In this document: piece after piece, positions 14,149 through 27,359 of the stretch
Numbering within the stretch: the first letter of the stretch is position 1
Layout: the number at the start of each line of letters is the position of its first letter
Assembly: GCA_001692895.1 (NCBI GenBank)
Contig: KV748199.1
Span: forward strand, 248,001 to 312,000
Source of the DNA: Cenococcum geophilum 1.58
Taxonomy: Eukaryota; Ascomycota; Dothideomycetes; Gloniales; Gloniaceae
Reading direction: 5' to 3'
DNA length: 64,000 nucleotides
The notes under the pieces: model-generated
Seen by the model: only the letters and a program-made list of their open reading frames with translations
The model's database searches: none
What the model was told of the DNA's origin: nothing
Made by a program: the position numbers and the translations under genes

Positions 14149-14379
14149 TTGGTAAACTTCGTAAAAAAAGGCGTTAGTAATATCGCTAACGACTATGCCT
14201 TTAGTTGGGATATAGTGGCGCTCTTTTATAAGTCGGTATATTCTTATAAGGATATTCTTATAAGTACGGCCGTGTCGTTTTTATTTTTATTTTTATTTTT
14301 TTATATCCGTTGTATTATACTACGTACAATACTGCGCATGCAGCCTTTAGGCTATGGCGCTATAGTTCTATATACATGA
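14149..14379 (+). pseudogene. Unknown protein fragment with a C-terminal hydrophobic stretch
   Basis: An open stretch of 76 codons. In the same frame, protein-like sequence continues upstream to about 13840 with only TAA/TAG interruptions, so this looks like the end of a longer RIP-mutated gene. It contains one strongly hydrophobic, Phe/Leu-rich run (codons about 43-60) that could be a membrane segment. Part of that run is a low-complexity T-rich tract (14278-14302), which weakens the inference. I recognise no family. It has no intact start context, and its neighbours are transposon remains. It may be part of a captured gene or simply chance. Confidence 0.25.
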
Positions 14380-14430
14380 ATCCTTTCTAGGCAGCTTAAC
14401 ATGTACTAGTAGCTATGTCCTAGTAGTTTA

Positions 14431-14453
14431 TAAATCCCTAAACTAGGGATTTA
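14431..14453. repeat. Perfect palindrome, 10-bp arms
   Basis: The arms TAAATCCCTA (14431-14440) and TAGGGATTTA (14444-14453) are separated by AAC. They could form a hairpin. Function is unknown. The hairpin lies between the unknown ORF and the break in the G2 integrase. Confidence 0.7.
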
Positions 14454-14615
14454 CAGCTTCCTCGTAAGATACTAGGTTGCTAACAACTATTAGGTAGTGA
14501 GAAAACGATAGGAAAATAATAGAAAAAATTGGAATAAAATCCTAAATAATCCTAACGCCTGTCCCTGTCCTTTTTATAGTTTATTTCTGTCCTTTTGCTT
14601 TCTATGGTCTATCTA

Positions 14616-16817
14616 GGCCGTGTCGTTTATAAGGTGGTAGATTAATAATAAAATCTATAGCAATATCTGCCTATTATCGTATAGGTACTAATAGAGGGTA
14701 TAATAAACCTTAGTACTTTATATTAAAGGCCTTAGCGCGCTTATAACGGTAGTAGGTACCGATAAAGTATTTAACTAAGTCTATTATTTTAGGCTAAAAG
14801 TAGTATTAGCTAAGAAGCTTATAGGTTCCTCTTTTACCTAAATAGCCGCTTAACCTAAGGTCGTAGGCTATTTAGATTAGTTGCCATTATAGGTTATCTA
14901 GGTTAGGGATAAATAGGCAACCTCTATAATAGAGTCTATTTTCTTTTACTTTTAAGACTACTATATTAATCTAGCCTAGGCTTTAAAGGTTAGTAGGTAT
15001 TGTATAGGCGCTAGCAGTTTTTATGGCAATAAGTTAATATAGTAATAGGTTAACAGAGGTGTTATATGCCGTAGTAATAAGCTCGTTAATTTTAGGAGGT
15101 AACTTTAGTTCTATAGTATAAAGCTAAGGTATTATTAGCTTTATAATAGGTAGTATACCTAAGGCCAAATTCCGTACTTTTAGGATTGTTCTATTATTAG
15201 AACTAATTTTAGGGATCTTCTTTTAACTAAGGGAGGTCTTATAAGCGGCGTATTAGGCTATTAGGTTTAGTACCTTATACTTTTAATCTATATACAATTT
15301 TAAAGTTAAAACTAGAGGGGAACTCGTTCTAGCGTGCTTAGTATTAGTTTAGTTACTTTATAATTATAAAGTACTTAAGGTTACAATAATCCGTAAGGAC
15401 TTTAGTTAGCTAATTAGGTTTAACTAAGAAGAGTTCTAGTTAGAATTTCTTAAACGCTTACATAATTGCGAGAAGTTCCTTATTATAGATCTTATAGTTA
15501 TACTCTTATAGTATAAGCTTAGACGAGTAGAATGCGACTAGGTAGAGGAGGCCGTTGTTACCTACCTAGAAGAGGATACCTGCGCTAACGTAGTCTAAGG
15601 AGTTAGTTTTAAGGTAGAGTTATCGTCTTAGTGTAAAGTAAGCTAGGATAGGTGCTTTAGTAAAAGTATTTTTAAGGTCTTAGAACGCCTTCTTATATTT
15701 AGGCGTCTAGGTAAAGCGTAAATACATTTTCCTTCCTTTTATAAAAAGGCCCTTTATTTATATTATTGCTATAAGTAGTACTACTATACCTAAGAAGTTG
15801 TATATAAATTTCTAATAGAAGTTAGCGAATCTAAGAAAAGCTTATACGTCCTTAATGTAGTTAAGGGCTTACTATTTAGTAATTATATATACCTTCTTGG
15901 GGTTTATACGGACACCTTTAATAGTAACAATTAGTCTAAGGTATTTTACTTCTGTATTTAAGAATTCGCACTTCTTTAAATTAATATAGAGTTTTACGTC
16001 CCTAAGGCGCTCTAGAACCTTTTAAACGTGCTTAGTATACTTAGAAGGGTTATTGCTATAGATAAGTATATCGTCTAGGTACGCAGAGCAGAAGTTACTA
16101 AGGTAGTCCTATAAGGCGTTATTAATATAGCTTTAGAAGGCGCCTAGGCCATTGCATATACTAAAGGGTATAATAGTATATTTAAATTGGCTAAAGCGTA
16201 ATACAAATACGGTTTTCTATTTATTACCTTCCTATATTTAGAGATAGTTAAAGGCGGCGATAATATTAAGCTTAGTATAGATTTTAGCTTAACTAAGCCG
16301 CTTGGGGGTCTTACGTATAAGCGGTATAGGGTGTTGGTTCTTAATCGTAATAGCGTTAAGTCCTTTATAGTTGGTGTAGAATTAAATACCTCCTCCTAGC
16401 TTCTTAGCGAGAAGGATAGGGGCGGCTATTAGGGATATGCTAGGACGAATAAACCCTTTATTAAGGTATTCGTTAATATACTTTTTTATAACTAGACGTT
16501 CGTCTTTAAATATTAAGTAGGGTCTCTTATAAGGTAGCATTTTTCCTTATTTAATATTAATGGTATAGTTATCTGGTTAATATAAGGGGAGTATATCCGC
16601 GCCCTTTTATAAGTATATATTAATAAAGTCGTAGTACCTTTTAGGGAGGAGCTTACGGAGTTCCTTATTAATAAGTCCTTTTTTAAGCTTTATAAACTTC
16701 TTAAAGTTTAAAGGTAAAAGTCTATAGAGTTCCGTAGGGGAGTTATCTTCTAAAAGGTTAACTATATTTATCCTATTACTATAAAGGACGTAATTTTATT
16801 CTTTATTAAGCTTATAT
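14616..16817 (-). mobile_element. Gypsy G2, pol part (integrase, RNase H, RT), broken
   Basis: The minus-strand pol of a Ty3/Gypsy element. Read on the minus strand: RT about 16600-15900 with a YLDDILIYS motif near 16050-16085; RNase H about 15700-15280, including a VAFYS..L...EYNY.IY.KELLAI block near 15555-15460; then the integrase zinc-binding region and the start of the catalytic core (about 14990-14616), where it is cut. It keeps more of its frame than G1 or G3 but still carries many stops. It is split by G1, which inserted at TATAT (16813-16817). The gag side resumes at 48274. Confidence 0.85.
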
Positions 16818-17237
16818 TATTATAGACCTTATATTAGCAGTAGTACGACTACTAAGAATAGACATAAACGAGTTAGTTAAGATAGTATAGGAGGCACTAG
16901 AACCGATCGAGCTATAGGATAAAGGGTAGCCGAGTTACGTAGCTAGTTACGTTACAAGTTCGGAACGTAAGAACGTAGGAATATAGGAATGCGACGTACT
17001 AACGTACTAACGTACTAACGTACTGAACCCTTTACTATAGGGAGGAGTTATATATTTAAGGACACACGGTCTCTATAGATAGTTTCTCTTCTTTATAGTA
17101 AATCTTAGAATATAATTAGAGTTAATCTATTAGGTAACTACTCCACTAGTTATTATTACGTTGTTAACTTCTTATTTACCTATATGCCTAGCCTATTAAT
17201 AAGTCTACTATAGTTCCTACTATAAGGCTTCGTTATA
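16818..17237 (+). repeat. 5' LTR of G1
   Basis: 420 bp, starting at an eroded TGTTACGGACC and ending at an eroded GTTACA. It shares the downstream block around CTCTATAGATAGTTTC and CTTATTTACC with 47849-48268. It contains four copies of a CGTACTAA-type word near 16994-17025. A related but distinct LTR defines G3. Confidence 0.9.
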
Positions 17238-17278
17238 TATTTACTACTAAGGTTATAGTATTAATAAAGTTAAATAAT

Positions 17279-18340
17279 ATGCTACTAAAAGCAGTAGCTA
17301 TAACGGCGTTAACGGCAGCGACCATATTAGGATTAGGTAGTAATACCAGTATAGCAGATACTAACTCTTAGCTAGTTACCGTTAGACAGCTATAGAAAAT
17401 AGTTAATTAATTAATAGATAATAATAGGATACTTAAAGAAAGGATTAATGGAATTGGAGTAGCTAAGGTTAAGTTACCCTTAATTAAGCGATTTTTAGGG
17501 GAGAAGTTAAAACTTAAGGGATTTTTTTATATAAATACACTTTAAGGTTATATAGGAAGGAGTAAAACTAGGAACGCCTATAGATTAAGTCGCTTATATA
17601 GAACTATTCTTAATAGGAAGAGCACTTAAGTAGTTTAAACTTTACCTTATAGAGGTATAGGAATACGGTATAACAACTACTAACTAGGAGGTATAATATA
17701 TATTCTTAAGTTAAAATGGGTTTGTAGAACGCTTAATATAGATATTTAGAGACCTAAAGGTAACTACTATAGCGGAATAGAAACTTTAAAACCTAATATA
17801 AAAGACTTTAGCAATTAAGTATATAATATAGTTTCAAATATTAGTAATATAGGTTAAATAAAATAATAAGGCGTTTATAGCATAGTATAAATAGGGACTT
17901 AAGGTAAAAGTCTAGGATATAATTATTCTAATAGAAGATACGGATACTTTTAGGGTATTAATTAATTAAGTAATTAAGATTAATAATAGGATCTACTAAA
18001 GAGAGTAAACTAAAAAGGGTTAAAATAGAGTTCTATAGTTATATAAGGCGTAGGGTATATAACAATAAAGTTAAGATTAAAAACTATAGTATAGCGTAAG
18101 GCTAATAAACCTAAGTAGTACTAAAAAAAATAGAAAAAAAAATAACTATGGAAACCTAGAGGTTAAGGATTAAGTAATTATAGAATTAAGGAGTAAAGGC
18201 TAAACCAGGGATCTTAGTAGCAGAAGACATTTAGGCGGACTTTATAGTAAGAAAAATGGGTTAAAAAAGGGGCTTATATAAATTGCGGAAAATAGGATTA
18301 TTTTATTAGAGATTGTAAGAGTAGTTAGAGTTACTATATA
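17279..18340 (+). pseudogene. gag of G1, fossil
   Basis: A gag-type region starting at the ATG 42 bp after the 5' LTR. It has the typical capsid-like stretch near 17440-17660 and ends in a CxxC-GxxxHF-type zinc knuckle near 18265-18310, which binds nucleic acid in this family. The frame is broken many times. The same gag is found in G3 copies 1 and 2 (from about 26034 and 52692) with clear similarity. Confidence 0.75.
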
Positions 18341-18639
18341 GTAAAAGGAATAAGACTAGTAGAAGATATATATATATATAGAGGGATAATAGTATACTAT
18401 AAGGAACTAAAGAATATTTAATTAAGAGTTTTATGTTTTATTATAATAATATATACTAAATTTATAAAGACGCTAAGTATAGCGTAAGCTATTAGCTATA
18501 GAAGCTAAAATTATTAAAATTTAAAGGAATTAATAAACTATCTCGTAGATCGGATATTAAGAACGATAAATTTAATATAGGCGAAATATTTAGTAATAAT
18601 AAGGTAATAAAAACAGCTTATTAGGAGTATATAGACCTT

Positions 18640-20150
18640 AAAGAAGTTATAAAAGAGGTAAAGGATAATTCCACTATAGAATAGGGAACATTAGTAGGGA
18701 TTAAGACCCCACTAGATATAATGTCTATCGCTTTATAAAACGTAAGAGAAGTAGGACAGCAAACTACTTCGGCACTTAATAAAGGTAAAAGGCTACAGGC
18801 TTAAGACTCTTAAGATAAGATAAGAGACGCTTATAATTCCTAAGATGGGATAAGATAAGCTTAAGGACCTATAATAGATAACAACTAATAGAGTAAAGTA
18901 ATAGCTTAGTTCAGCGATATATAAATAAGCTTCGGATAAAGTTTCCTAAAGGTATAATATTCTTAAAACGAGATAAGTAAGATTTAAGACTCTTAAAATA
19001 AGATAAGAATACTATAGAAGCTTAGTTAGACTAAGGCTAGAGCTAAGCTTAAGAAAGAAGCAAGCTTAGGATTAAGATTTCTATAAAACTAAGATTTCTA
19101 AATATAAATAAGGACTATTAAATAAACTAAGATTAAGAAGTAAAAAGACTTTAAGGATTTACTTATAAGGCAAAAACCAAAAGAAAATATAGAGGAATTT
19201 AGACAGAGAATCCTTATATAATAAGAACAGAAACTAAACTAGAGATTTAGTATAATAGGTTATATAAGGGATAGAGCACCTATATAAAAATTACTAATAG
19301 GCTTAGGGCAGGCACGCTAAGAGCTAAGTAGCTTACTAAACTAGAAGATAAGGAGGGTCTAGGAATCCCTACTAGGTTTAAGGAACGATATATAAAGGGC
19401 TGTTACAATATAGTAATAAGAAGATACTTCCTTATGTATAAGCTGTATATACTTTAATAGCTATACTAAAAGTGGTATAGATAACGATATAATGATAAGT
19501 AGGAAGATTTTTATATATAGTTGGATAAGCAAATTATCTAAAACTACCCTATTATAAAAAAGGCCATAACTTATATTAAGGGAGCCTTAATTATAACGTT
19601 AAAGGATTTAGAGAAATAATTAGAGGACTAGAGAAGTAAGAGACGCATTTCAGTACCTATAAATAAAGTTATAATGTTTAGATTAATACGGTAAAGGTTT
19701 AAACTTAAGGATAAAGATAAGTCTAGAGTTAACCTAAAGCACCTAGTATACTATACGCTATTATAGATTGTATGCGTGGATAATATATATAAAATGCATA
19801 AGAATTTAAAAGAGAAGAATTGGAAGTACCCTATAAGGATATATTAGGCGCTAAATAAGTAATAGTATAGAAATGCTAAGTATATATACGGCTAGTATCT
19901 AGTAAAAGTTTAGAAATTAGGAAACTTAATACTTTAACTAAAAAGATTCCTTATAGAAGAATACTTAAATAGATAATAGTGGTAGGAATGCTTAGAGAAT
20001 ATATATCTATAGTATATGGAGGATAAAAAGCAAACTAAGTATTGGCTAAAGAACGAGCTAAGTATATAGGGATTAAGTAGCTAATAGTTAGGAAAAGTAG
20101 AGGCCTATAAAACTAGAGGGAGCTAGTAGTAAAGCCTTAGACCCTTAAAG
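18640..20150 (+). other. Long coding-like spacer between gag zinc knuckle and protease in G1
   Basis: About 1.5 kb lie between the gag zinc knuckle and the protease, where most Gypsy elements have little. The first part (18800-19000) repeats a word like CTCTTAAGATAAGATAAG, which reads as a repeated Asp-Ser-x-Asp-x-Ile-Arg-type peptide. The second part (19140-20100) is charged and Gln/Lys-rich. An equivalent stretch occurs in G3 copy 1 (28650-30180) and, split by the DNA transposon, in G3 copy 2 (54280-55158 and 60136-60780). I recognise no domain. Confidence 0.55.
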
Positions 20151-20189
20151 GAATTTAAGGATAATACCTAAATTTATAAGTTAATTAGT

Positions 20190-22516
20190 AAGATTAATAG
20201 TTTAAAGTATTAATAGATAGTAGAGCAATGCAAAACTATATCTTACTAGTAGTAGTTAAAAGAATAGGATTACCTTATAGATAGAAGGAATAACCTTACC
20301 TATTAGTTATAATTTTAGGAAATCTAATAACCTATAGAGGAGGGATTATTAACCTTAAAATAGGACCTATTTAGATAACTATTAAAGGGAGATAAATTAA
20401 GATATCTTTTAATATCCTACCATTAGGACGGGATAAGGTAGTATTAGGTATACCTTAGTTATAAAAATACAATCTAAAAATTAATTGGATTATAGGCTAG
20501 ATTAATATTAGGGATACTTAATAACGCAAAACGCGATAACAGACTAAGTTAGTATAGTATTAAGTTGGAGTAATATATAAGGAGACTAAGCAAGGCTTAA
20601 GTTATATACTAAAGAGATACTATAAGTATAGCAAGAAACTATGGAGCCTAGAAAGTAAAAAGCTAGCAAATTATATAGTATAGGACTATAAAATAGAGTT
20701 AAAACTAGAAATAAGTCTAAAGTTCTTTCTAACCTATAAGCTTACCTAAGAGGAGTTAAGAGCACTTAAAGAGTTTATCTAAGAGAACTTATAAAAGGGA
20801 TATATTAGACTATTATAGTTATTAGCAGATTATCTAGTATTATTTATACTAAAGAAGAATAGAAAACTTAGGTTATGCATTAACTATAAATAGTTAAATA
20901 GCATTACTTAGAAGGAGAGGTATCCTTTACCCTTAATTAGCGAGATTTAAGATAGGATAGGTAATATATAAATCTTTATAAAGATAGATCTAAGATAGGC
21001 ATACCATTAGATTAGAATTAAGGAAGGCAATAAATAAAAGGCAGCCTTTAGGTTAAAGGAGGGACTATATAAACTATTAGTTATACAATTTAGATTAATA
21101 AATATACTAGTAACATTTTAGAAATAAATTAATAGTATATTAGGAGAATACCTTAATAAGTTTATTATAGTATACCTTAACAATATTATTATCTACTTAA
21201 TAACTAAGGAAGAATATAGAGAATATATTAAATAGGTTTTAAAGAGACTAAGAAGAATAGATGCTAGTAATAATTAAGAAATATAAGTTCTTTATAAGGA
21301 AGACTAATTTTATTAAATTTATTATTAAATTAAGATATATTAATATAGACCTAAAGAAGATTAAAGCTATAGTAACTTAGTAAGAACTAGAGAATATAAC
21401 GTAGTTAAGGTTATTTTTAGAGTTTTGCAACTACTATAGGAGGTTTATAGTATAGTGGTTAAAGAATATTAAACTATTTACCAGACTTATAAAGAAAAAG
21501 GAATTATAGGTATAAGGAGATAAGTAAAGGAAGCTATTTAAGGAACTTAAGGAGTTATTTACCTAGAAGCTAAACTTAAGATCTATTAATTAGGACTAGA
21601 TACGGTTATAAAAATAAATATATTAAACTTTATACTAGGAGTATACTTATTATAGAAGTATAGGAATACATAGCATCTAGTAGCATATTATAGTTAAAAG
21701 ATAACACTATTAGAGTTAAACTATAACATCTATAATAAGGAGTTGTTAAGTATATTTATAGTATTAAAGAAATAGAGAGCATTCTTATAAGGCGTAGAAA
21801 AACTATTTATAGTTAAGATGGATTATAAGAACCTAATAGGGTTTCTAATAATAAAAGAACTTAATTAGAGATAGGTTATATAGGTAGAGATACTTACGGA
21901 ATACTATTTTAAGATTTTGTATACTAAAGGGACTAAAAATATAAGAGTAAACGCACTTAGTAGAAAAGCTAAACTATAGAATAATAAGAAACTATTAAAA
22001 GCAATACTACACAGAGACGAGGATAGATTAATTAGGTATAATTACCTTAAAATAGTAGCAACTTAAAAGGATAGAGAACTAGAAAGGGTTTATAAGACAC
22101 TAGAGAGCTTTTAGGTATAAAGAATTCTAGAAATATAGCTAGAAGATCTATAAATGGATATATATAAGAATTAAAAAGCAAAGTGTATCCTAAAAAGTAT
22201 AGCAAAGTATTTTATAGAAGATTTCTATAAGGGAATAACTTAGGGGCATAATAGAGCAATAGGCTTAGTGTTAAGACTTTAAAAAGAATATATTATTAAT
22301 AGAATCTAGGATATAGTTAAAAAAGTAATAAAGGAGTATCTAGATTGTTAAAGGAATAAATTAATAAGATATAAGCCTTATAGAGGGCTATAACCTATTA
22401 AAATACTAAAGAGACTATAGGAGGTTATATTATAGTACTTTATTATTAAGTTACTAAAATTAAAAGATCCTATTACTAAATAGGAGCATAACGCGATCTT
22501 AGTAATAGTAGATAAG
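20190..22516 (+). pseudogene. pol of G1, first part: protease, RT, RNase H, integrase start
   Basis: A retropepsin-like region at 20190-20480, RT at 20750-21600 (with the YL..IIIY motif near 21170-21200), RNase H to about 22000 and the integrase zinc-binding region to 22516. It is interrupted by Copia-A2 at the target ATAAG (22512-22516, repeated at 45837-45841). It is fossil, with many stops. In the family, pol makes the cDNA and integrates it. Confidence 0.82.
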
Positions 22517-22682
22517 TATTAGGAATAAGGCAAGTTGCCATCACGTGTTGCCGCGGCACTAGCGTAGCGAGGAGCCTTAAGTTCCTCGCCTTCCCTCTTT
22601 CTAATAAATAAGCTTTATTAACCAACATCACTATAACCTACTTAAGTAGTCATTATTGGTAAGTTACCCTATATAACTAATA
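22517..22682 (+). repeat. 5' LTR of Copia-A2
   Basis: 166 bp, matching the reverse complement of the Copia-A1 LTRs. The GC-rich centre, around CCGCGGCACTAGCGTAGCGAGG, is well preserved. Confidence 0.9.
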
Positions 22683-22790
22683 CTAATTAGTAGTTAAATA
22701 TATAGTCAACTATAGAGTAGCTAGGTTTTTAAATAGAAGAGACAGTCTTATATAGGGGTACTATATGCGCTTATATAGAATGGATTCTAG

Positions 22791-24250
22791 CGATACTATA
22801 GCGTTAACCTACCTAAAGAAGTACGAGAATAATATTAACCTAGAGATATAGAATAGAGACATTAGCCCTATAACCGCTAAGCAATAGGACCTAAATAGAT
22901 TCTTATTACACTATATAGTATACTATAAAGACAGCGAATATAACAATACTATGCTATAGTATTGTATAAAGGAGGACTTTATTAAATAGATAAAGGAAAC
23001 ATAAACTCCTATAAGAAAGGATATTATATAAGACTTCTATAACTTCTTGCAGAAGTATAGAGTGTTTATACCTATAGACGGGGGTACTATTAGAGACAAT
23101 ATTTAGGAGCAGGTTATTAACGTAAAAGAAGAATATAAATAGACTCTATAAGAGATTAAGCACCAACTACACACTATAAGGAAGCTTAATTTACAATAGA
23201 ATCTAGGTAATATACCTCTAAAGACAAACCTACCTTTACCTTTAACTCCTCCATATCTAATTTAACCTATAGCCTTAACGTTAAATACTATACCCCAACG
23301 AGAGCAGGTATAGGATCCTATTGCTTCGCGATTTAATAACCTTTAGACTCTACCGACTAGACCTACGTCCCTACTGCAGCCTATAATGCAACTCTTACTT
23401 CCTCTATCTTAATCTTAAATTAGAGGTAGTTTAAAATTACTTATAAAGCTTATAAAGCTCTATTTAGATTAGGAGAAAAAGTTTAGTAGGGAATTATATA
23501 ATATTCTTAATTCGAAACTATATATCTTCTATAGCTATTGCTAAAAGGTAAAAATAAAGTCTAATTAATACTATAACGCCTATTCTATTATACTTAAAGA
23601 CCAAGCTAGTACCTTCTATTATAATTATTTAGCAGAAAAAGGATATAATTTTAACCGCATAATATATAAGTTAAGATACTACTTTAAAATAAAAGAGAAT
23701 AAGTAGCAGTATATATTAGAATAGAGAGAGACTATTTTTTTAAGGATTATTGCTATAAACCTAGGTATCCCTTAGCTTAATTATTTTTAAAAGCTCTTTA
23801 ATTAACTTTAAATAATTTAGCGTGGTTTATCCAAATTATATTAAAAGGACTTTAGCCTACGTAATTAAGTTATTAGCGTATACTAAGGTATTAAAAAATA
23901 TAACCTTACTCTCTTTAATCCTGTAAATACTTATAAAGGAGTATATACTTAATTAAGATCTTCTATTAGCACCGCTCTACGCTCTTAAAAAGTATAGTAA
24001 TTTAACGCCTAATTCTAACCTACTTTAATTAACCCGCCTAACTAATATAATTATAACTGGACTAATTAAATATATAGTGGCTAGGGTAAATAATATAGTA
24101 AAGGGTATAATTAATAACTATAAGGTAAAGGTGGAGGCCCTTATAGAGGTTTATTTTAAAGTAATTACTAAAAAAGTGCTATATTTATAAGAAACCGAAT
24201 TGCTAGTTAACTAGGTATTCTCTTAATAAGTAAAAGGAGGTATATAATAA
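22791..24250 (+). pseudogene. gag of Copia-A2, fossil
   Basis: A long protein-like stretch from the ATG near 22791, about 110 bp after the LTR. It is rich in Lys, Tyr and Asn with recurring TAA/TAG stops. The minus strand at 12061-10300 (Copia-A1) holds the same protein. Position and size suit a gag, the particle-forming protein. I see no sure zinc knuckle. It is a fossil. Confidence 0.65.
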
Positions 24251-25560
24251 GTTTTGCCAAAATGCAAGAAATGTTAAAAATTATAAAGTTACTATAGCCT
24301 ACTCTTAAAGCTTCCTAGTTTAATATAAAGGCGTAAAAGATTTTAAGGGTAAGGTTAATAAGGCTAAATAGCTCCTTATAGATATAGAAATTAAGAACTA
24401 CTTACCTAACTAATACTTTACTAAGTATAGTAAGGTAAATGGTATATAAACCGTTACTATTTTTAATAACTAATCTACGCTCTATTTTACTATAAAGTTA
24501 AATATCTTTAATAAGCTAAAGGAGAGTTTATATTCTCCTTTAATAATAAATACTTAGCAAACGTCTTCTATAATATTATACCAGATATAAAAGCCGTAGG
24601 AGTATTTATAGTAGGAAAACCTTAAGTTCGAGCTCTTTAATAACTTAATACTTTTATCTAAATTAACTAATTAACGGCAGGCTAATATACAATACGTTTT
24701 AGTAAGGGTACTATAATCTCTTTCGGTATAATTAGGGTCCAAACCCCCTTAGAATATATCACTTTCTATATTATTCCCGCGAACACTCCGTTTCTATTCT
24801 ATATTAGGAATATAAATAAATTAGGCATTAAGCTTAATAACCTTAAGAATATACTTATACAGGGAGATAATTAGGTGCCTATTATACGTAAATAGGGTTA
24901 CCCTTAGCTGCTCTTTTAATAATTAAAAAAGAGTATTACTTAGAGCTATTTAACTAAGTTAGAGTTACGTTAACTACACCATTATTTTAGCCACCTATCT
25001 ATTTATTAATTACTTAGGGTTTTTTAGCGAGTAAGTTATAAAGTTAAGGTTAAGGCAATTAAGTATCTTATAAAGTACTATTATTAGTACTAAATAAACT
25101 AGAAGTCCCCTAGCCGATTTAAGTTTACCCTTAAAGATAACTACGACTTTAACTTTTATATTATTATTAACGTTATATATCTTAGCGGCAAGCCAGTACT
25201 CTAAGTTATTAACTTCTTAACCTTCTTCTAAGCCGCACAATTCTTAAAGGATATATTAGCTAGGAACGCATAAGATACCCTTTAATTATACTAGATTAAT
25301 ATCTACCTAGAACCCCCTAATTAAATTATTTATAATATAGAAAAGAACCTCTTATTTATAGAGTTTTAATAATAGATAAAGGTAATGGCAATTAAGGTTA
25401 AGGAGGTCCCTATTAAGGCATATAATAGTATTAGAAAAGTAGAGTAATATTACGCGCTATTACGCCACGTATATACGATTATCTCCTTAAAACTAGAGGA
25501 TACTAGTAAAAAACTTACCTTATAAATAGCTGTTAAAGCTATTAATAATTCTACTAGCCC

Positions 25561-25990
25561 TATTACGAACGCTTTAAGTACAATATTACAACTACTTAGA
25601 GAAGAGTTGGAGGAAGCTAGTTGGTTAATATAAGCACAGTCTAGGACAGAACCCGTAGAACTATATAACAAGGAATAGTAAGCAGAGTTACGTAATATAA
25701 TCTATATAATCTATATAATCTATATAATCTGCGAGATCTATAATAAAGCGAATAGAGCAGATAGAGTAGATAAAGTAATGACTTTCTTAGAAGTACGGTT
25801 GTGTATTTAAGGACCCTTAGTCCCTACCTAGATAGTTCCTTCCTTATAGTAATTCTTAGAATATAATTAAAGTTAATCTGTTAGGCAACTACTCTACTAG
25901 TTATTATTACGTTGTTAACTTACTTATAATACCTATATACCTAGCCTATTAACAAGTTTACCGTAGTCCCTACTACAAGGCTCCATTATA
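25561..25990 (+). repeat. 5' LTR of G3 copy 1
   Basis: 430 bp, starting at an eroded TGTTACGAACGC. It contains a tandem TATATAATC repeat (about 25695-25730) that varies in number between copies, which explains the length differences (430, 412 and 420 bp). Confidence 0.88.
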
Positions 25991-27359
25991 CAATTACTAC
26001 TATAGTTACGGTTTTAATAAGTCGAATAATATATTACCAAAAGCAGCCACCACAACGCCGTTAATAGCAGTAACTACTTTAAGGTTAAGTGGAGATACAA
26101 GTATATAAGACACTGACTTACAACTAGTTACGGTTAGGCAGCTATAGGAAATCGTTAATAGGTTAAATAAGAATAACTAAATATTTAAAGAAAGACTTAA
26201 TAGGATCGGAGTAGTAAAGGTTAAGTTACCTTTAATTAAATAATTCTTAGGGGAGAGATTAAAGCTTAAAGGATTCCTAACGCAAATGCATTTTAAAGTT
26301 ATATAAGAAGGGGCCAAGTTAGCCACGATAATAGATTAGATAGCCTACGTAGGACTATTCCTAATAGGTTAGGCACTTAAATAGTTTAAACCCTACTTAA
26401 TAGAAATATAAACTAACGAAATAACTACTACTAATTAAGAGGTACGATTTGTGTTTTCTAGCTAGATAGGATTCGCGGAATAATTAATATAGATATTTAG
26501 GGACCTAAAAGTAATAACTATAGTAAAGAGAAAGCTTTAGGACCTAATATAGTAAACTTTAGCAATTAAGTATATAATATAGTTTTAAACACTTATTATA
26601 TAGGTTAAATAGAACAATAAGGCGCTTATAGCATAGTATAAATAGGGACTTAAGGCTAAAGTCTAGAATATAATTATTCTAATAGGAGGTGCGAACACCC
26701 TAAGGGAATTAATAGATTAAGTAATTAAGATTAATAATAGGATCTTCTAAAGGGAATAGGCTAAGAGAGGCTAGGATAGAGTTCTATAGTTATATAAGAC
26801 GTAAAGTATATAACAACTAAAGCTAAATTAGAAACTATAGTATAGCGTAGAGCTAATAGACCTAAGTAGTACTAGAGAAACCTATAAGAGATAGGGAAAG
26901 TAACTATAGAAACCTAGAAGTTAAGGATTAAGTAATTATAGGACTAAGAAGTATAGGCTAAACTAAGGATCTTAATAGCGGAAGATGTTTAAGCGGACTC
27001 TATAGTAAAAGTAATAGTTTAAAGACGGAGCTTATATAAATTATAGAAAATAGGGTTATTTTACTAAAGACTATAAAAGTGGTTAGAGTTATTATATAGT
27101 AAAGGGAACTAGANTAATAGTATATAATATATATATATAGAGGGATAATAATATACTATAAGGAATAAAAAAGTGTTTAATTAGAAGTTTTGCGTTTTAT
27201 TATAATAACGCATACTAAATTTATAAAGACGCTAAATATAATACAAGCTATTAGCTATAAAAGCTAGAGTTAAAAGGACTTAAAGGAACTAAAGAGTTAA
27301 ATAAAGAATAAGATTAACTTTATAAGCTGGATTAAGATATTATAGTAATATACGGATAA

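Larger units (their letters stand above)
13561..14615. other. Unassigned tract, partly less mutated, up to the break in G2
   Basis: This runs from about 13560 to the point where the integrase of Gypsy G2 is cut (about 14615). 13600-13800 is less TA-rich and repeats a GGCCGAGTTC-type word two or three times. 13600-13650 can form a small hairpin. The plus strand from about 13840 to 14379 looks like an eroded reading frame of unknown family. A perfect short palindrome lies at 14431-14453. The right part is probably an insertion into G2, but its ends are not clear. Confidence 0.45.

Noticed and set aside
25450-25671. 73-codon minus-strand ORF
   Set aside because: It spans the junction of the Copia-A2 integrase and the G3 LTR, antisense to both. 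A shadow.
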